Origin: Pseudomonadota bacterium
GTDB taxonomy: Bacteria > Pseudomonadota > Alphaproteobacteria > Rhizobiales > Hyphomicrobiaceae
Length of the DNA: 64,000 bases
Direction of reading: 5' to 3'
NCBI GenBank assembly: GCA_018242295.1
Contig: JAFECE010000004.1
Location: 1 to 64,000, forward strand
Shown here: in pieces, positions 45,139 to 53,340 of the stretch
How the letters are laid out: each line of letters opens with the position of its first letter
Numbering within the stretch: position 1 is the first letter of the stretch
Position numbers and translations under genes: made by a program
Notes under the pieces: generated by a model
Database searches by the model: none
What the model was told of the DNA's origin: nothing
Seen by the model: the letters and a program-made list of their open reading frames with translations, nothing else

Positions 45139-46764
45139 ATGGTCACCACAGACCAATTGCGGGCGCTCTTTCCCGATGAAGCAGAGCTTGAAGTTTACGC
45201 TCCGCCATCTCCGATCGATCAGCGCGATATTCTCTTGGACGGCGAGCTGAAGCGCTGGACTGGTGCGACCGTTCCTGTACGCTCCGCGATATGCGTTCGC
45301 AAACCCGACGGCGCGCTCGAGCAGATCAACCTCGGAAGTTACCCAACCACCGGAATTCCCGAAGCCATGGAGGCGCTCGCTGCGGCTGTCGAAGCCTATG
45401 ACGACGGCCGTGGAGAATGGCCGACGATGGCTGTCGCCCAGCGCATCGACTGCATGCAGGAATTCACCCGTCTGATGATCGAGAGCCGGAGCACGATCGT
45501 CAATCTCATCATGTGGGAGATCGGCAAGAGCCTCACCGACTCGGAAAAGGAATTCGACCGCACGGTCGAATTCATGCGAGCGACCATCGCCGCCTTGAAG
45601 GAACTCGACAACTCCAACTCGCGCTTCCTCGTCGTCGAGGGCACGATCGGCCAGATCCGTCGCACGCCGCTTGGTGTCGTGCTCTGCATGGGCCCGTATA
45701 ACTATCCGCTGAATGAAACCTTCGCAACGTTGATCCCTGCAATGATCATGGGCAACACCGTCGTGTTCAAACCGCCGACGTTCGGCGTTCTCCTGTTCAA
45801 GCCGCTTCTCGAAGCCTTCCAGAAGGCATTCCCGCCAGGCGTGATCAACACCGTTTACGGCAGCGGCGAGAAAATCGTGCCGGTACTGCTCGAGTCTGGA
45901 AAGATCAACGTCCTGACGTTGATCGGCTCGAGCAGGGTCGCGGACCACCTGAAGAAGATGCATCCGAAGGTGAACCGCCTTCGCGCTATTCTGGGCCTCG
46001 ACGCCAAGAACGCCGCCATCGTCTTGCCGGACGCCGACATGAGTCTCGCCGTCAAGGAATGCGTGGCAGGCGCTCTTTCTTTCAACGGGCAGCGTTGCAC
46101 AGCCCTCAAGATGCTCATCGTCCATCGCGATATCATCAATGATTTCGTCTCGCGCCTTGTCGCCGAAGTGCAAAAGCTGAAGATCGGCATGCCTTGGGAA
46201 AAGGGCGTTACGATCACCCCGCTTCCCGATCTTGGAAAAGTCGAGCACATGACGCGTCTCGTCGAAGACGCGAAGTTGAAAGGCGCGCGCATCCTCAACA
46301 AAGGCGGCGGAACGGCGTGCGGAACGCTCTTTGCGCCCGCAGTGATCTATCCCGTTAAAGAAAACATGCGGCTCTACCGCGAGGAGCAGTTCGGCCCCAT
46401 CGTCCCCGTCATGTCCTTCAACGACGTAGAAACCGCGCTCGAATACGTTATCACTTCCGAGCACGGTCAGCAGGTGTCGATCTTCAGCGAAAATCCCGAG
46501 ACCATCGGCAAGCTCGTCGATCCGTTGGTCAATCAAGTTTGCCGCGTGAACGTCAACTGCCAGTGTCAGCGCGGGCCGGATGTCTTCCCGTTCACGGGAC
46601 GCAAGGACTCCGCGGAAGGAACGCTGTCTGTGACGGACGCTCTGAGATCGTTCTCGATCCGGTCCATGATCGCGGCCAAGCAGACGGAGGATTCCAAACG
46701 CATCTTGGACAAGATCGTCCGCGATCACGACAGCAACTTCATCAACACCGGCTTTATCTTTTGA
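45139..46764 (+). CDS. GapN-like NADP-dependent glyceraldehyde-3-phosphate dehydrogenase
   Basis: The 541-residue aldehyde dehydrogenase has the Rossmann/oxyanion motif VLCMGPYNYPLNETFATLIP, PFVFKP-like VVFKPPTFGVLL and the catalytic Cys in FNGQRCTALKMLIV. It also has YREEQFGPIVPVMSF and a long C-terminal extension ending SNFINTGFIF. The overall form fits non-phosphorylating GAPDH, which makes 3-phosphoglycerate and NADPH. The usual LELGGK general-base motif reads ILGLDAKN here, so the Glu is not in its standard position. GGAGG precedes ATG 45139. The exact substrate is less sure than the family. Confidence 0.82.
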   Translation: MVTTDQLRALFPDEAELEVYAPPSPIDQRDILLDGELKRWTGATVPVRSAICVRKPDGALEQINLGSYPTTGIPEAMEALAAAVEAYDDGRGEWPTMAVAQRIDCMQEFTRLMIESRSTIVNLIMWEIGKSLTDSEKEFDRTVEFMRATIAALKELDNSNSRFLVVEGTIGQIRRTPLGVVLCMGPYNYPLNETFATLIPAMIMGNTVVFKPPTFGVLLFKPLLEAFQKAFPPGVINTVYGSGEKIVPVLLESGKINVLTLIGSSRVADHLKKMHPKVNRLRAILGLDAKNAAIVLPDADMSLAVKECVAGALSFNGQRCTALKMLIVHRDIINDFVSRLVAEVQKLKIGMPWEKGVTITPLPDLGKVEHMTRLVEDAKLKGARILNKGGGTACGTLFAPAVIYPVKENMRLYREEQFGPIVPVMSFNDVETALEYVITSEHGQQVSIFSENPETIGKLVDPLVNQVCRVNVNCQCQRGPDVFPFTGRKDSAEGTLSVTDALRSFSIRSMIAAKQTEDSKRILDKIVRDHDSNFINTGFIF

Positions 46765-46950
46765 ACGTCCCGCGGACTCGGGCTCCGGGCGGAATGCTCG
46801 GCCACCCTCCCCTTTTATCTCTAAACTGTGCATTCCGGCAGCAGGCTGCGGAATATCGCGCGGCCAGCCCTGATTAGCCCACAAATCTGCTTGACCAACG
46901 GCAGCAGAAATAGGACGGCGAGACGGGGCATCCCCTGCACCGGAGACGAA

Positions 46951-48681
46951 ATGCACGTCCTTCTGCGAGGAGACTGGAGACAGAGACTTCGCCTTATTTC
47001 GGGGCTGATCCTTTTCACCTTCGCGACCACCCATTTTCTCAATCACGCGCTTGGCCTTTTTGATCTTCAGGCGATGTACGAAGTCCAGCAATGGCGTTGG
47101 ACCGTAACGCGCTCATGGCCCGGCACGATCATCCTCGCATCTGCGCTCGTCACGCACATCGTGCTGGCGCTCGACAAGCTTTCCGACCGCGCGACGCTTC
47201 GTTTGCCGGCGTGGGAATCGATCCAGCTCGCGCTCGGTCTTTTGATTCCGTTTTTGCTTCTTCCGCACATCGTCAACACGCGCGGCGCGCGCGACATCTT
47301 CGGCGTGAACGACACTTACCTCTACGAGCTCGCGCGGCTCTGGCCGGATAGCGCCGTCCTGCAGAGCACGCTTTTGCTGATCGTCTGGATTCACGGCTGC
47401 ATGGGCATTCATTTCTGGCTGCGCCTTTACGCGCCGTACCGGAAATTCCAGCCCCTGCTGCTGTTGATCGCGGTCGCGATCCCGATAGCGGCGCTCGGCG
47501 GATTCATGGTGGGCGGCCGCTCCGTCGCCCAGATGATCGCCGACCCGAAAACATTCGACGAAGTGAAGCAGCTCTCACACTGGCCGAGCCCCGACAACGC
47601 CGACCGCTTAGCGGCGATGCGCCTGATCGTGCGGCTCGTTTTTGCCGCGATGCTTGCCGCGGCTTTGGCGCTCCTGGCGTGGCCCGCCATTCAACGGCGC
47701 TACTGGCCGCATTTCAGCATCAACTACGTCGGCAGCGGCACAGTGAATTGCACCTTCGGCGCGACATTGCTGGAAATAAGCCGGATGAACGGCATCCCTC
47801 ATGCATCCGTCTGCGGCGGCCGTGCTCGCTGTTCGACATGCCGCGTCCGCATTGACGAAGGCATCGACGCATTGCCCCCCGCGACATTTCCCGAAGCCGT
47901 CACGCTTGCAAGCATCGGCGCGCCGCCGAACGTCCGCCTCGCCTGCCAGATCAGGCCGCGCGGCCCGATGACGGTCACACGATTACTGAGACCTTCGACG
48001 ACCGGCCCCGAGGCGGCCGATGCGGAGGAGCTAGGCTCGGAAGGTATCGAAAAGCCGCTTGCCGCCTTCGTCCTCGACCTGCGCGACTTCACGCGCCTGT
48101 CGCAGAAGAAATTGCCTCACGACGTCGTCTTCATGCTCAACGAGGTATTTACGGCCGCGGGTAGCGCCATCGCAGTCCACGACGGCTGGATCGACAAATT
48201 CATTGGCGACGGGCTGTTGGCCGTATTCGGCGAGAAGCACGGCATTGAAGTCGGCTGCCGCCAGGCGCTCAGGGCCGCCCGCGACATCGACCTCGCACTG
48301 GACCACATCAACGCCAAGATGGAAGCCGAATTCGGACGCCCCCTCCGCGTGGGCATCGGCATTGAAGCGGGTCAGCTGTTAATGGGCCGCATCGGCTACG
48401 GCCCGAACGTCGACATGACGGTGATCGGCAGCGCCGTCAACGTCGCGAGCCGCTTTGAAACCATAGCCAAGGATAAGGGCGCCCAGATCGTCATCTCCCA
48501 CGAAGTCGCGAAACTGGCCGGATGGACCCCCGCACCCGAACTCATCTCGAAGGTCGATGTCCGCGGCGTCAGCGAACCGATGGAAATTGTCGCCATCCTT
48601 CGTGGACGCGACCTGCCGGCAAGCCTTTTGGCTTCAATGCACGACGCCAACGAGCACGTTGTCGGCAGAGCGTCCTTTTGA
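46951..48681 (+). CDS. CyaC-type redox adenylate cyclase: SdhC-like anchor, 2Fe-2S ferredoxin and class III cyclase
   Basis: The 576-residue product has a six-helix membrane part (about 1-250) with His in helices: FATTHFLNHALGLF, LVTHIVLALDKL, LLLPHIVN and IHGCMGIHFWL. This recalls the tetra-His dihaem-b anchor of succinate dehydrogenase. Then comes a [2Fe-2S] domain (VCGGRARCSTCRVRID and later LACQ). The C-terminal cyclase domain has AAFVLDLRDFTRLS, KFIGDGLLAVFG and GSAVNVASRFE. A CyaC of this layout in Sinorhizobium is known to make cAMP under quinone/redox control. ATG 46951 with GGAGA is chosen over 46828. Confidence 0.9.
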   Translation: MHVLLRGDWRQRLRLISGLILFTFATTHFLNHALGLFDLQAMYEVQQWRWTVTRSWPGTIILASALVTHIVLALDKLSDRATLRLPAWESIQLALGLLIPFLLLPHIVNTRGARDIFGVNDTYLYELARLWPDSAVLQSTLLLIVWIHGCMGIHFWLRLYAPYRKFQPLLLLIAVAIPIAALGGFMVGGRSVAQMIADPKTFDEVKQLSHWPSPDNADRLAAMRLIVRLVFAAMLAAALALLAWPAIQRRYWPHFSINYVGSGTVNCTFGATLLEISRMNGIPHASVCGGRARCSTCRVRIDEGIDALPPATFPEAVTLASIGAPPNVRLACQIRPRGPMTVTRLLRPSTTGPEAADAEELGSEGIEKPLAAFVLDLRDFTRLSQKKLPHDVVFMLNEVFTAAGSAIAVHDGWIDKFIGDGLLAVFGEKHGIEVGCRQALRAARDIDLALDHINAKMEAEFGRPLRVGIGIEAGQLLMGRIGYGPNVDMTVIGSAVNVASRFETIAKDKGAQIVISHEVAKLAGWTPAPELISKVDVRGVSEPMEIVAILRGRDLPASLLASMHDANEHVVGRASF

Positions 48682-48841
48682 GGCACGCGACCGGCACATT
48701 CGCGGACCCATAAAACCCTGAAACATCACGCGATATTCCGTTTCCGCATAACGGTTATTCCTTGCTTGTGCGTTGCGGTCGCCCATCATTTCGCACATGC
48801 ACAATGCGAGCCGGGAAATGGCAAACGTTGGTGAAGGCGCG

Positions 48842-51148
48842 ATGGGCAAACCCGAATTTATTGGCAAAAAGTCGAAGGCGGCAGGCGGCTGGGGCGCCCT
48901 GAAGAGCTGCGGAAAAAAGCTGCTTGCGAGCGGCGCGCCGCTCTCTGGCGCCGTGACAATGCTCAAAGCCAATCAGCCCGATGGCTTTGATTGCCCGGGC
49001 TGCGCCTGGGGTGACCCCGAGCACGGCTCATCCTTCGAATTCTGCGAAAACGGCGTGAAAGCCGTCGCCTGGGAATCGACCGACAAGCGCGTCAGCCCCG
49101 ACTTCTTCACAAAGCATACGGTCAGCGAGCTCCGAGCCTGGACCGACTACGACCTCGAGCGCGAAGGCCGCCTGACCCATCCGATGCGCTACGACGCTGC
49201 GAGCGACCGTTACGTCCAAACGACCTGGGACGAAGCCTTCGCCGAAATCGGCGGCGTCCTGAACAGCCTCGGCAGCCCCAACCGCGCCGAATTCTACACC
49301 TCAGGCCGCGCTTCGAACGAAGCCGCCTATATCTATCAGCTCTTTGTCCGCCTCTACGGCACCAACAATTTCCCCGACTGCTCGAACATGTGCCACGAAG
49401 CGAGCGGCGTCGCGCTCGAGCAGGCTGTCGGCATCGGCAAGGGCACGGTTCTGCTCGAAGACTTCGAGAAGGCCGACGCCATCTTCGTCATCGGACAGAA
49501 TCCTGGCACCAATCATCCGCGCATGCTCGGCGACCTCCGCCGCGCGGCACTCCGTGGCGCCCGCATCGCCGTTTTCAATCCGGTCCGCGAAAAAGGCCTG
49601 GAACGTTTCGCCGATCCACAGGACAAGCTGGAAATGATTACCGGCGGTTCGACGCCGATCGCCAGCGAATATTTTCAAGTCCGCGTCGGCGGCGACATGG
49701 CGGCCGTACGCGGTATGGCAAAGGCGGTTTTCGCCGCTGATGACTCAGCGCTCGCCGCCGGACGTCCCTCGGTTCTCGACCGCAATTTTCTGGCTCAGCA
49801 CACGTGGGGCTTCGAGTTCTACCGGGCGAGCGTCGACGCGACGACCTGGCAACAGATCGAAGATCAGTCGGGCCTGACCCGCACTCAGCTGGAAGAGCTG
49901 GCGCAAATCTACATCGGTGCCAACCGGACGATCTGCACGTGGGCGATGGGCGTCACGCAGCATCGCCACTCGGTGGCAACCATCCGCGAGATCGCGAACT
50001 TCATGTTCCTGCGCGGCAATATCGGCCGCCCCGGCACCGGCCTATGCCCGGTACGCGGCCACTCGAACGTCCAGGGCGATCGCACCGTCGGCATCAACGA
50101 AAAGCCATCGCGGGAATTCCTCGAGTCGCTCGAAAAGGAATTCGGCGTTTCGATGCCGCGCCGGCATGGTCACAATGTCATCGCCGCCATCGGCGCGATG
50201 CTAGATGGATCGGCTGAGGCCTTCATCGCTCTCGGAGGCAACTTCGCCCGCGCGACACCGGACAGCCCCTTGATCGCCAAAGCGCTGATGAACCAGAAGC
50301 TGACGGTCAATATCGCGACGAAGCTCAACCACTCGCATTTGCTTCCGGGCAAGGTCAGCTATGTCCTTCCCTGCCTCGGCCGTACCGAGATCGACCGCAA
50401 TGCCGACGGCGTCGCTCAAATCGTAACTGTCGAAGATTCGATGAGTATGGTGCACGGATCGGGCGGCATCAACAAACCGGCATCGCGCGAGCTTCGCTCC
50501 GAGATCGGCATCATTGCCGGTATCGCCGAAGCGACGGTCGGATCGGCGGTCGTTGACTGGAAGGGCATCGCCCACCATTACGACCGCATCCGCGATCTCA
50601 TCGCACGCACGATCCCTGGCTTCCAAAATTATAACGAACGCGTTCGTCGTCCTCGCGGCTTCCGCCTGCCCAATGGCGCCGCCGAGCGTATCTGGCACAC
50701 GCCATCACAGAAGGCGGCCTTCGGACGCGTGGAACTTCCAGATCTGACCGAGCACCAGCAGGCGATGGCCGAGAAAGGCACGTTCGTGCTCCAGACCTTC
50801 CGCTCGCACGATCAGTATAACACCACCGTTTATGGTCTCGACGATCGCTATCGCGGTGTTTACGGCGAGCGCCGCGTGGTGTTCGTCAACCCGGCGGACC
50901 TCGCCGAGATCGGTGCCGAAGCTGGCGAGCGCGTCGATATCATCGGCCGGTACGACGACGGCGTAGAGCGCATCGCGGAAAGCTTCCGCGTCGTCCCCTA
51001 CGAACTCCCGCGCGGCTCGGTTGCGGGCTACTATCCGGAACTGAACGTCCTCGTTCCGCTTTCAAGCGCCGGCGAGCTGAGCGATACGCCGACCTCCAAA
51101 TCCGTGCTCGTCTCGTTCCGGCTGTCCGAGCAAGCAAAGGCGGCATGA
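48842..51148 (+). CDS. YdeP/FdhF-family molybdopterin oxidoreductase
   Basis: The 768-residue product matches the E. coli YdeP group from end to end: KAAGGWGALKSCGKK, GFDCPGCAWGDPEHGSSFEF, FYTSGRASNEAAYIYQLFVR, NNFPDCSNMCHEASGVAL, GTVLLEDFEKADAIFVIGQN and NPGTNHPRML. It should bind a bis-MGD molybdenum cofactor and probably an iron-sulfur cluster through the N-terminal cysteines. The substrate of the group is not known; E. coli YdeP is linked to acid resistance. The frame opens at 48773; ATG 48842 (MGKPEFIGKKS, GAAGG upstream) gives the YdeP-like N-terminus. Confidence 0.9.
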   Translation: MGKPEFIGKKSKAAGGWGALKSCGKKLLASGAPLSGAVTMLKANQPDGFDCPGCAWGDPEHGSSFEFCENGVKAVAWESTDKRVSPDFFTKHTVSELRAWTDYDLEREGRLTHPMRYDAASDRYVQTTWDEAFAEIGGVLNSLGSPNRAEFYTSGRASNEAAYIYQLFVRLYGTNNFPDCSNMCHEASGVALEQAVGIGKGTVLLEDFEKADAIFVIGQNPGTNHPRMLGDLRRAALRGARIAVFNPVREKGLERFADPQDKLEMITGGSTPIASEYFQVRVGGDMAAVRGMAKAVFAADDSALAAGRPSVLDRNFLAQHTWGFEFYRASVDATTWQQIEDQSGLTRTQLEELAQIYIGANRTICTWAMGVTQHRHSVATIREIANFMFLRGNIGRPGTGLCPVRGHSNVQGDRTVGINEKPSREFLESLEKEFGVSMPRRHGHNVIAAIGAMLDGSAEAFIALGGNFARATPDSPLIAKALMNQKLTVNIATKLNHSHLLPGKVSYVLPCLGRTEIDRNADGVAQIVTVEDSMSMVHGSGGINKPASRELRSEIGIIAGIAEATVGSAVVDWKGIAHHYDRIRDLIARTIPGFQNYNERVRRPRGFRLPNGAAERIWHTPSQKAAFGRVELPDLTEHQQAMAEKGTFVLQTFRSHDQYNTTVYGLDDRYRGVYGERRVVFVNPADLAEIGAEAGERVDIIGRYDDGVERIAESFRVVPYELPRGSVAGYYPELNVLVPLSSAGELSDTPTSKSVLVSFRLSEQAKAA

Positions 51149-51459
51149 GCACGGACCCGGAAGACGAGATTACGGAAGAAAGATTCCTCGAGGCCGTCTC
51201 GGCCTTGAGTTCCGAAGAGCCCGCACTTTCGCAGCTTGGGGCCGCCATACTTGCGGCCCTTCACTTCGGCATCGCCAAGGATAGCCGGACATTCTCCCGC
51301 AAATTCGACATCGCGCACGCGCTCGCCCTTCGCGAGATCACGGCACTCTCTGAAGATGTCAGTTTTTTGAGAGTCGTCGGGAGAAATCCCCGAACGCAGC
51401 GCACCGAATACGCGTTTTCCGAAAATGCGCTGGAGCTTTTGTCGCGCGCGATCGGATAG
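51145..51459 (+). CDS. Hypothetical protein translationally coupled to the YdeP-like gene
   Basis: The 104-residue acidic, helical product starts with MSTDPEDEITEERFLEAVSA and overlaps the molybdoenzyme stop by four bases (ATGA), so the two are co-translated. The C-terminal half (RKFDIAHALALREITALSED, RTQRTEYAFSENALELLSRA) resembles a short winged-helix without a clear wing. I recognise no family. The coupling suggests an accessory or regulatory role for the oxidoreductase, as an inference. Confidence 0.7.
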   Translation: MSTDPEDEITEERFLEAVSALSSEEPALSQLGAAILAALHFGIAKDSRTFSRKFDIAHALALREITALSEDVSFLRVVGRNPRTQRTEYAFSENALELLSRAIG

Positions 51460-51653
51460 CGCACGACAAGTTGCAATGACGCTAAACGACGGTTTAACGC
51501 TTGCGTTTTCGACTGTCATTACGGGATTTTATGCACTTCGACTGATCGGCATATGCTTCGAGCACTGCTTCTGTCCGATGCCAGACGTTCTTTGAACTGA
51601 CATTGGTGTGTGGTATGCCATCCGCGTGGGGGAGAAAGCTCGGAGGTGCACCG

Positions 51654-51920
51654 ATGAACTCTTCTCACGCTTTTCAGCCCGAAACGCTTGACCGCATGAC
51701 GCTCGTTCTCGAGCGCGCAGCAAGAGAGCTTCGCCTCGACGGCTCGCGGGCCGCCGAAAAAGAACGCCTGGCAACCTGCATTCTCTCGATCGGCAACGCC
51801 TATAGCGACGTCAACCGCCTGCTCGAACGGTCCGTACGCCTTTATATGCGCGGGCGGTTTATGGCGGCGGAGCCGCGCCAGAGGCAGCCTCTGGTTATCG
51901 TGGCGCAATGCTTGGGATGA
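51654..51920 (+). CDS. Small conserved-looking hypothetical protein
   Basis: The 88-residue product begins at ATG 51654 (MNSSHAFQPETLDRMTLVLE) behind a strong CGGAGG site; the frame runs back to 51603. It is mostly helical, with AARELRLDGSRAAEKERLAT and LSIGNAYSDVNRLLERSVRL. I recall similar short proteins in Rhizobiales but no function. Its 3' end overlaps the convergent membrane-protein gene by 26 bases. Confidence 0.7.
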   Translation: MNSSHAFQPETLDRMTLVLERAARELRLDGSRAAEKERLATCILSIGNAYSDVNRLLERSVRLYMRGRFMAAEPRQRQPLVIVAQCLG

Positions 51921-52107
51921 CGTCGTTATCGGCATCAATCTGCGACAAAACGCCATTACGTTCCGAGAGACTTCGATCGCTGTCGAAACTGAGTGCAATG
52001 CCAATCACCCCGACAAGAACAACCAGCGCAAGAAGCCAAGGAAACTGAAAGCGCGGGCGGGACGAACCATCCGGTCGTTCGTCGATCTCTTCGGGTGTCA
52101 CAGCCAT
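51895..52107 (-). CDS. Small single-span membrane protein
   Basis: The 70-residue product starts at ATG 52107 with GGAGG at ideal distance; the longer frame from 52176 has no support. It has an acidic N-terminus (MAVTPEEIDERPDG), one membrane helix (FPWLLALVVLVGVIGIALSF) and a short tail outside. The function is unknown. The gene converges with the 88-residue gene. Confidence 0.7.
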   Translation of the reverse strand: MAVTPEEIDERPDGSSRPRFQFPWLLALVVLVGVIGIALSFDSDRSLSERNGVLSQIDADNDVIPSIAPR

Positions 52108-52225
52108 CGCATCCTCCTTCGTTGGCTCGTCCGAGAAAACCGATGCTCGGCCCAGGAGGTTCCAAGGAAAGTCCACACCGCAAGGCTGGCGGCAACGTAT
52201 CGGACGCGAGCAGCGATTGCGATCG

Positions 52226-52693
52226 CTAGTGCGTCCCCCACGGCATGATGGGGACCGTCGAAATGGCGTTATAAGGTGAGCCTTCGATTAACCTGTCGCT
52301 GATCGCAACATAGACGAGCGTATTGCGCTTTTTGTCGACAGTGCGGAAGACATGCGTGTGCTTGAAAAAGAGCGACGTGCCCGCCGAATAAACCTCGTCC
52401 TGATCGGCAAGCTTGGAAACGTCCGTGTTGATCGGCCCGACCTGACGGCACGCGATCGAAAACTTCGACGGATCTTCGGCAAGACCAAAGGTTCCCTTGA
52501 GCCCGCCCGTCCGCGCCTGACTGATGTGACAGGCAACGCCGGGCACCTTGGGATCATCGAAGGCGCTGATGCAGACCTTGTCGTTAGCGCCGATGATCCT
52601 GAATGTCGTGCTGACGCAGCCGATGTCATCGGCTCTCGCATTCCCCGCCGAAAACATGAAACAGATGAAAACAGCCGCTGTAAAAAATTTCAT
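52226..52693 (-). CDS. creA: CreA family exported protein
   Basis: The 155-residue product has a signal peptide (FFTAAVFICFMFSAGNARA). It then shows the CreA family features IGCVSTTFRIIGANDKVCIS, AFDDPKVPGVACHISQARTG, GLAEDPSKFSIACRQVGPI and FFKHTHVFRTVDKKRNTLVY. The mature protein has two conserved Cys pairs and should be periplasmic. The role of CreA is not known. The cre two-component genes found beside it in E. coli are absent. Confidence 0.92.
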   Translation of the reverse strand: MKFFTAAVFICFMFSAGNARADDIGCVSTTFRIIGANDKVCISAFDDPKVPGVACHISQARTGGLKGTFGLAEDPSKFSIACRQVGPINTDVSKLADQDEVYSAGTSLFFKHTHVFRTVDKKRNTLVYVAISDRLIEGSPYNAISTVPIMPWGTH

Positions 52694-52863
52694 CGCGTTC
52701 TCCCTCGCTCCGGATCACCGAAGCACAAAGCAAGTGGCCATCGCCAAACCGCAATGCAAGATGAGCGGAGACGGAACGTCGTCCAGCGCACACGGATCAA
52801 TGTCGGGGCTTATGCGACGTCCGCTTCGAATTCTGCAGCATCGAAATTCGAAACGGTGTGAAA

Positions 52864-53124
52864 CTACCGCTGCCTCAGATATCGCGCCGGCACTTCCCCG
52901 GCGTTCACCAGGGCTTCGATGCAGTCTCTCGAAAGCACGCGCCGGTTGCTCTCGAAACATCTGCGAAGCTCAGAGCTTCCCTGCCGGTATTTTCCGCAAA
53001 GACTCGCGAAATCAGACGAGCACGCGTTCTTCACCTTCTGTGTGTAGGCATCGGCCGAGGTGCCCACAAAGGCTAGCACCGCTGCGGAAATTGCGATTGT
53101 TTGTACTATCTTTTTTGACATCAT
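52864..53124 (-). CDS. Small exported Cys-rich protein, paralogue 2
   Basis: The product (about 86 residues, ATG 53124 or 53121) has a signal peptide (IVQTIAISAAVLAFVGTSADA). It carries the same four-Cys module as paralogue 1: ACSSDFASLCGKYRQG, SSELRRCFESNRRVLSRDC and IEALVNAGEVPARYLRQR. It stops shortly after the module. It lies back to back with paralogue 3, about 200 bases apart, so the two probably share a regulatory region. Confidence 0.75.
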   Translation of the reverse strand: MMSKKIVQTIAISAAVLAFVGTSADAYTQKVKNACSSDFASLCGKYRQGSSELRRCFESNRRVLSRDCIEALVNAGEVPARYLRQR

Positions 53125-53340
53125 CGCGACTTGCCGGACCAAAAGGCCCACCCCTTACTGTGAAAAGCGCGTCTGCCAATGCCATGACAGCGAGTTCGAC
53201 GCTACGGAATTCAAGCAAATTTGGCGTGTTGGGCCCGAATTAGCCGCCCGAGGCTCAACCTGGGCCCTAATGCAAACAATTCATCCGTTCTTGCAACAAC
53301 TTTATTGATAACCACGTTCTAGTCGCTAATAGCGGCCGGG

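Noticed and set aside
43335-45149. Open minus-strand frame of 604 codons opposite opgD
   Set aside because: It lies wholly antisense to a clear Tat-exported OpgD/OpgG protein and has no family motif; long antisense frames are usual in GC-rich codon usage.
45121-47091. Open minus-strand frame of 656 codons opposite the GapN-like gene
   Set aside because: The plus-strand gene has full ALDH motifs and a good ribosome site. The antisense product is rich in Asp, Arg and His, as expected for a mirror frame, and resembles nothing.
48773-48841. Upstream extension of the YdeP-like gene
   Set aside because: In-frame starts at 48773, 48797 and 48818 exist, but the family begins about ten residues before AAGGWGA, which fits ATG 48842.
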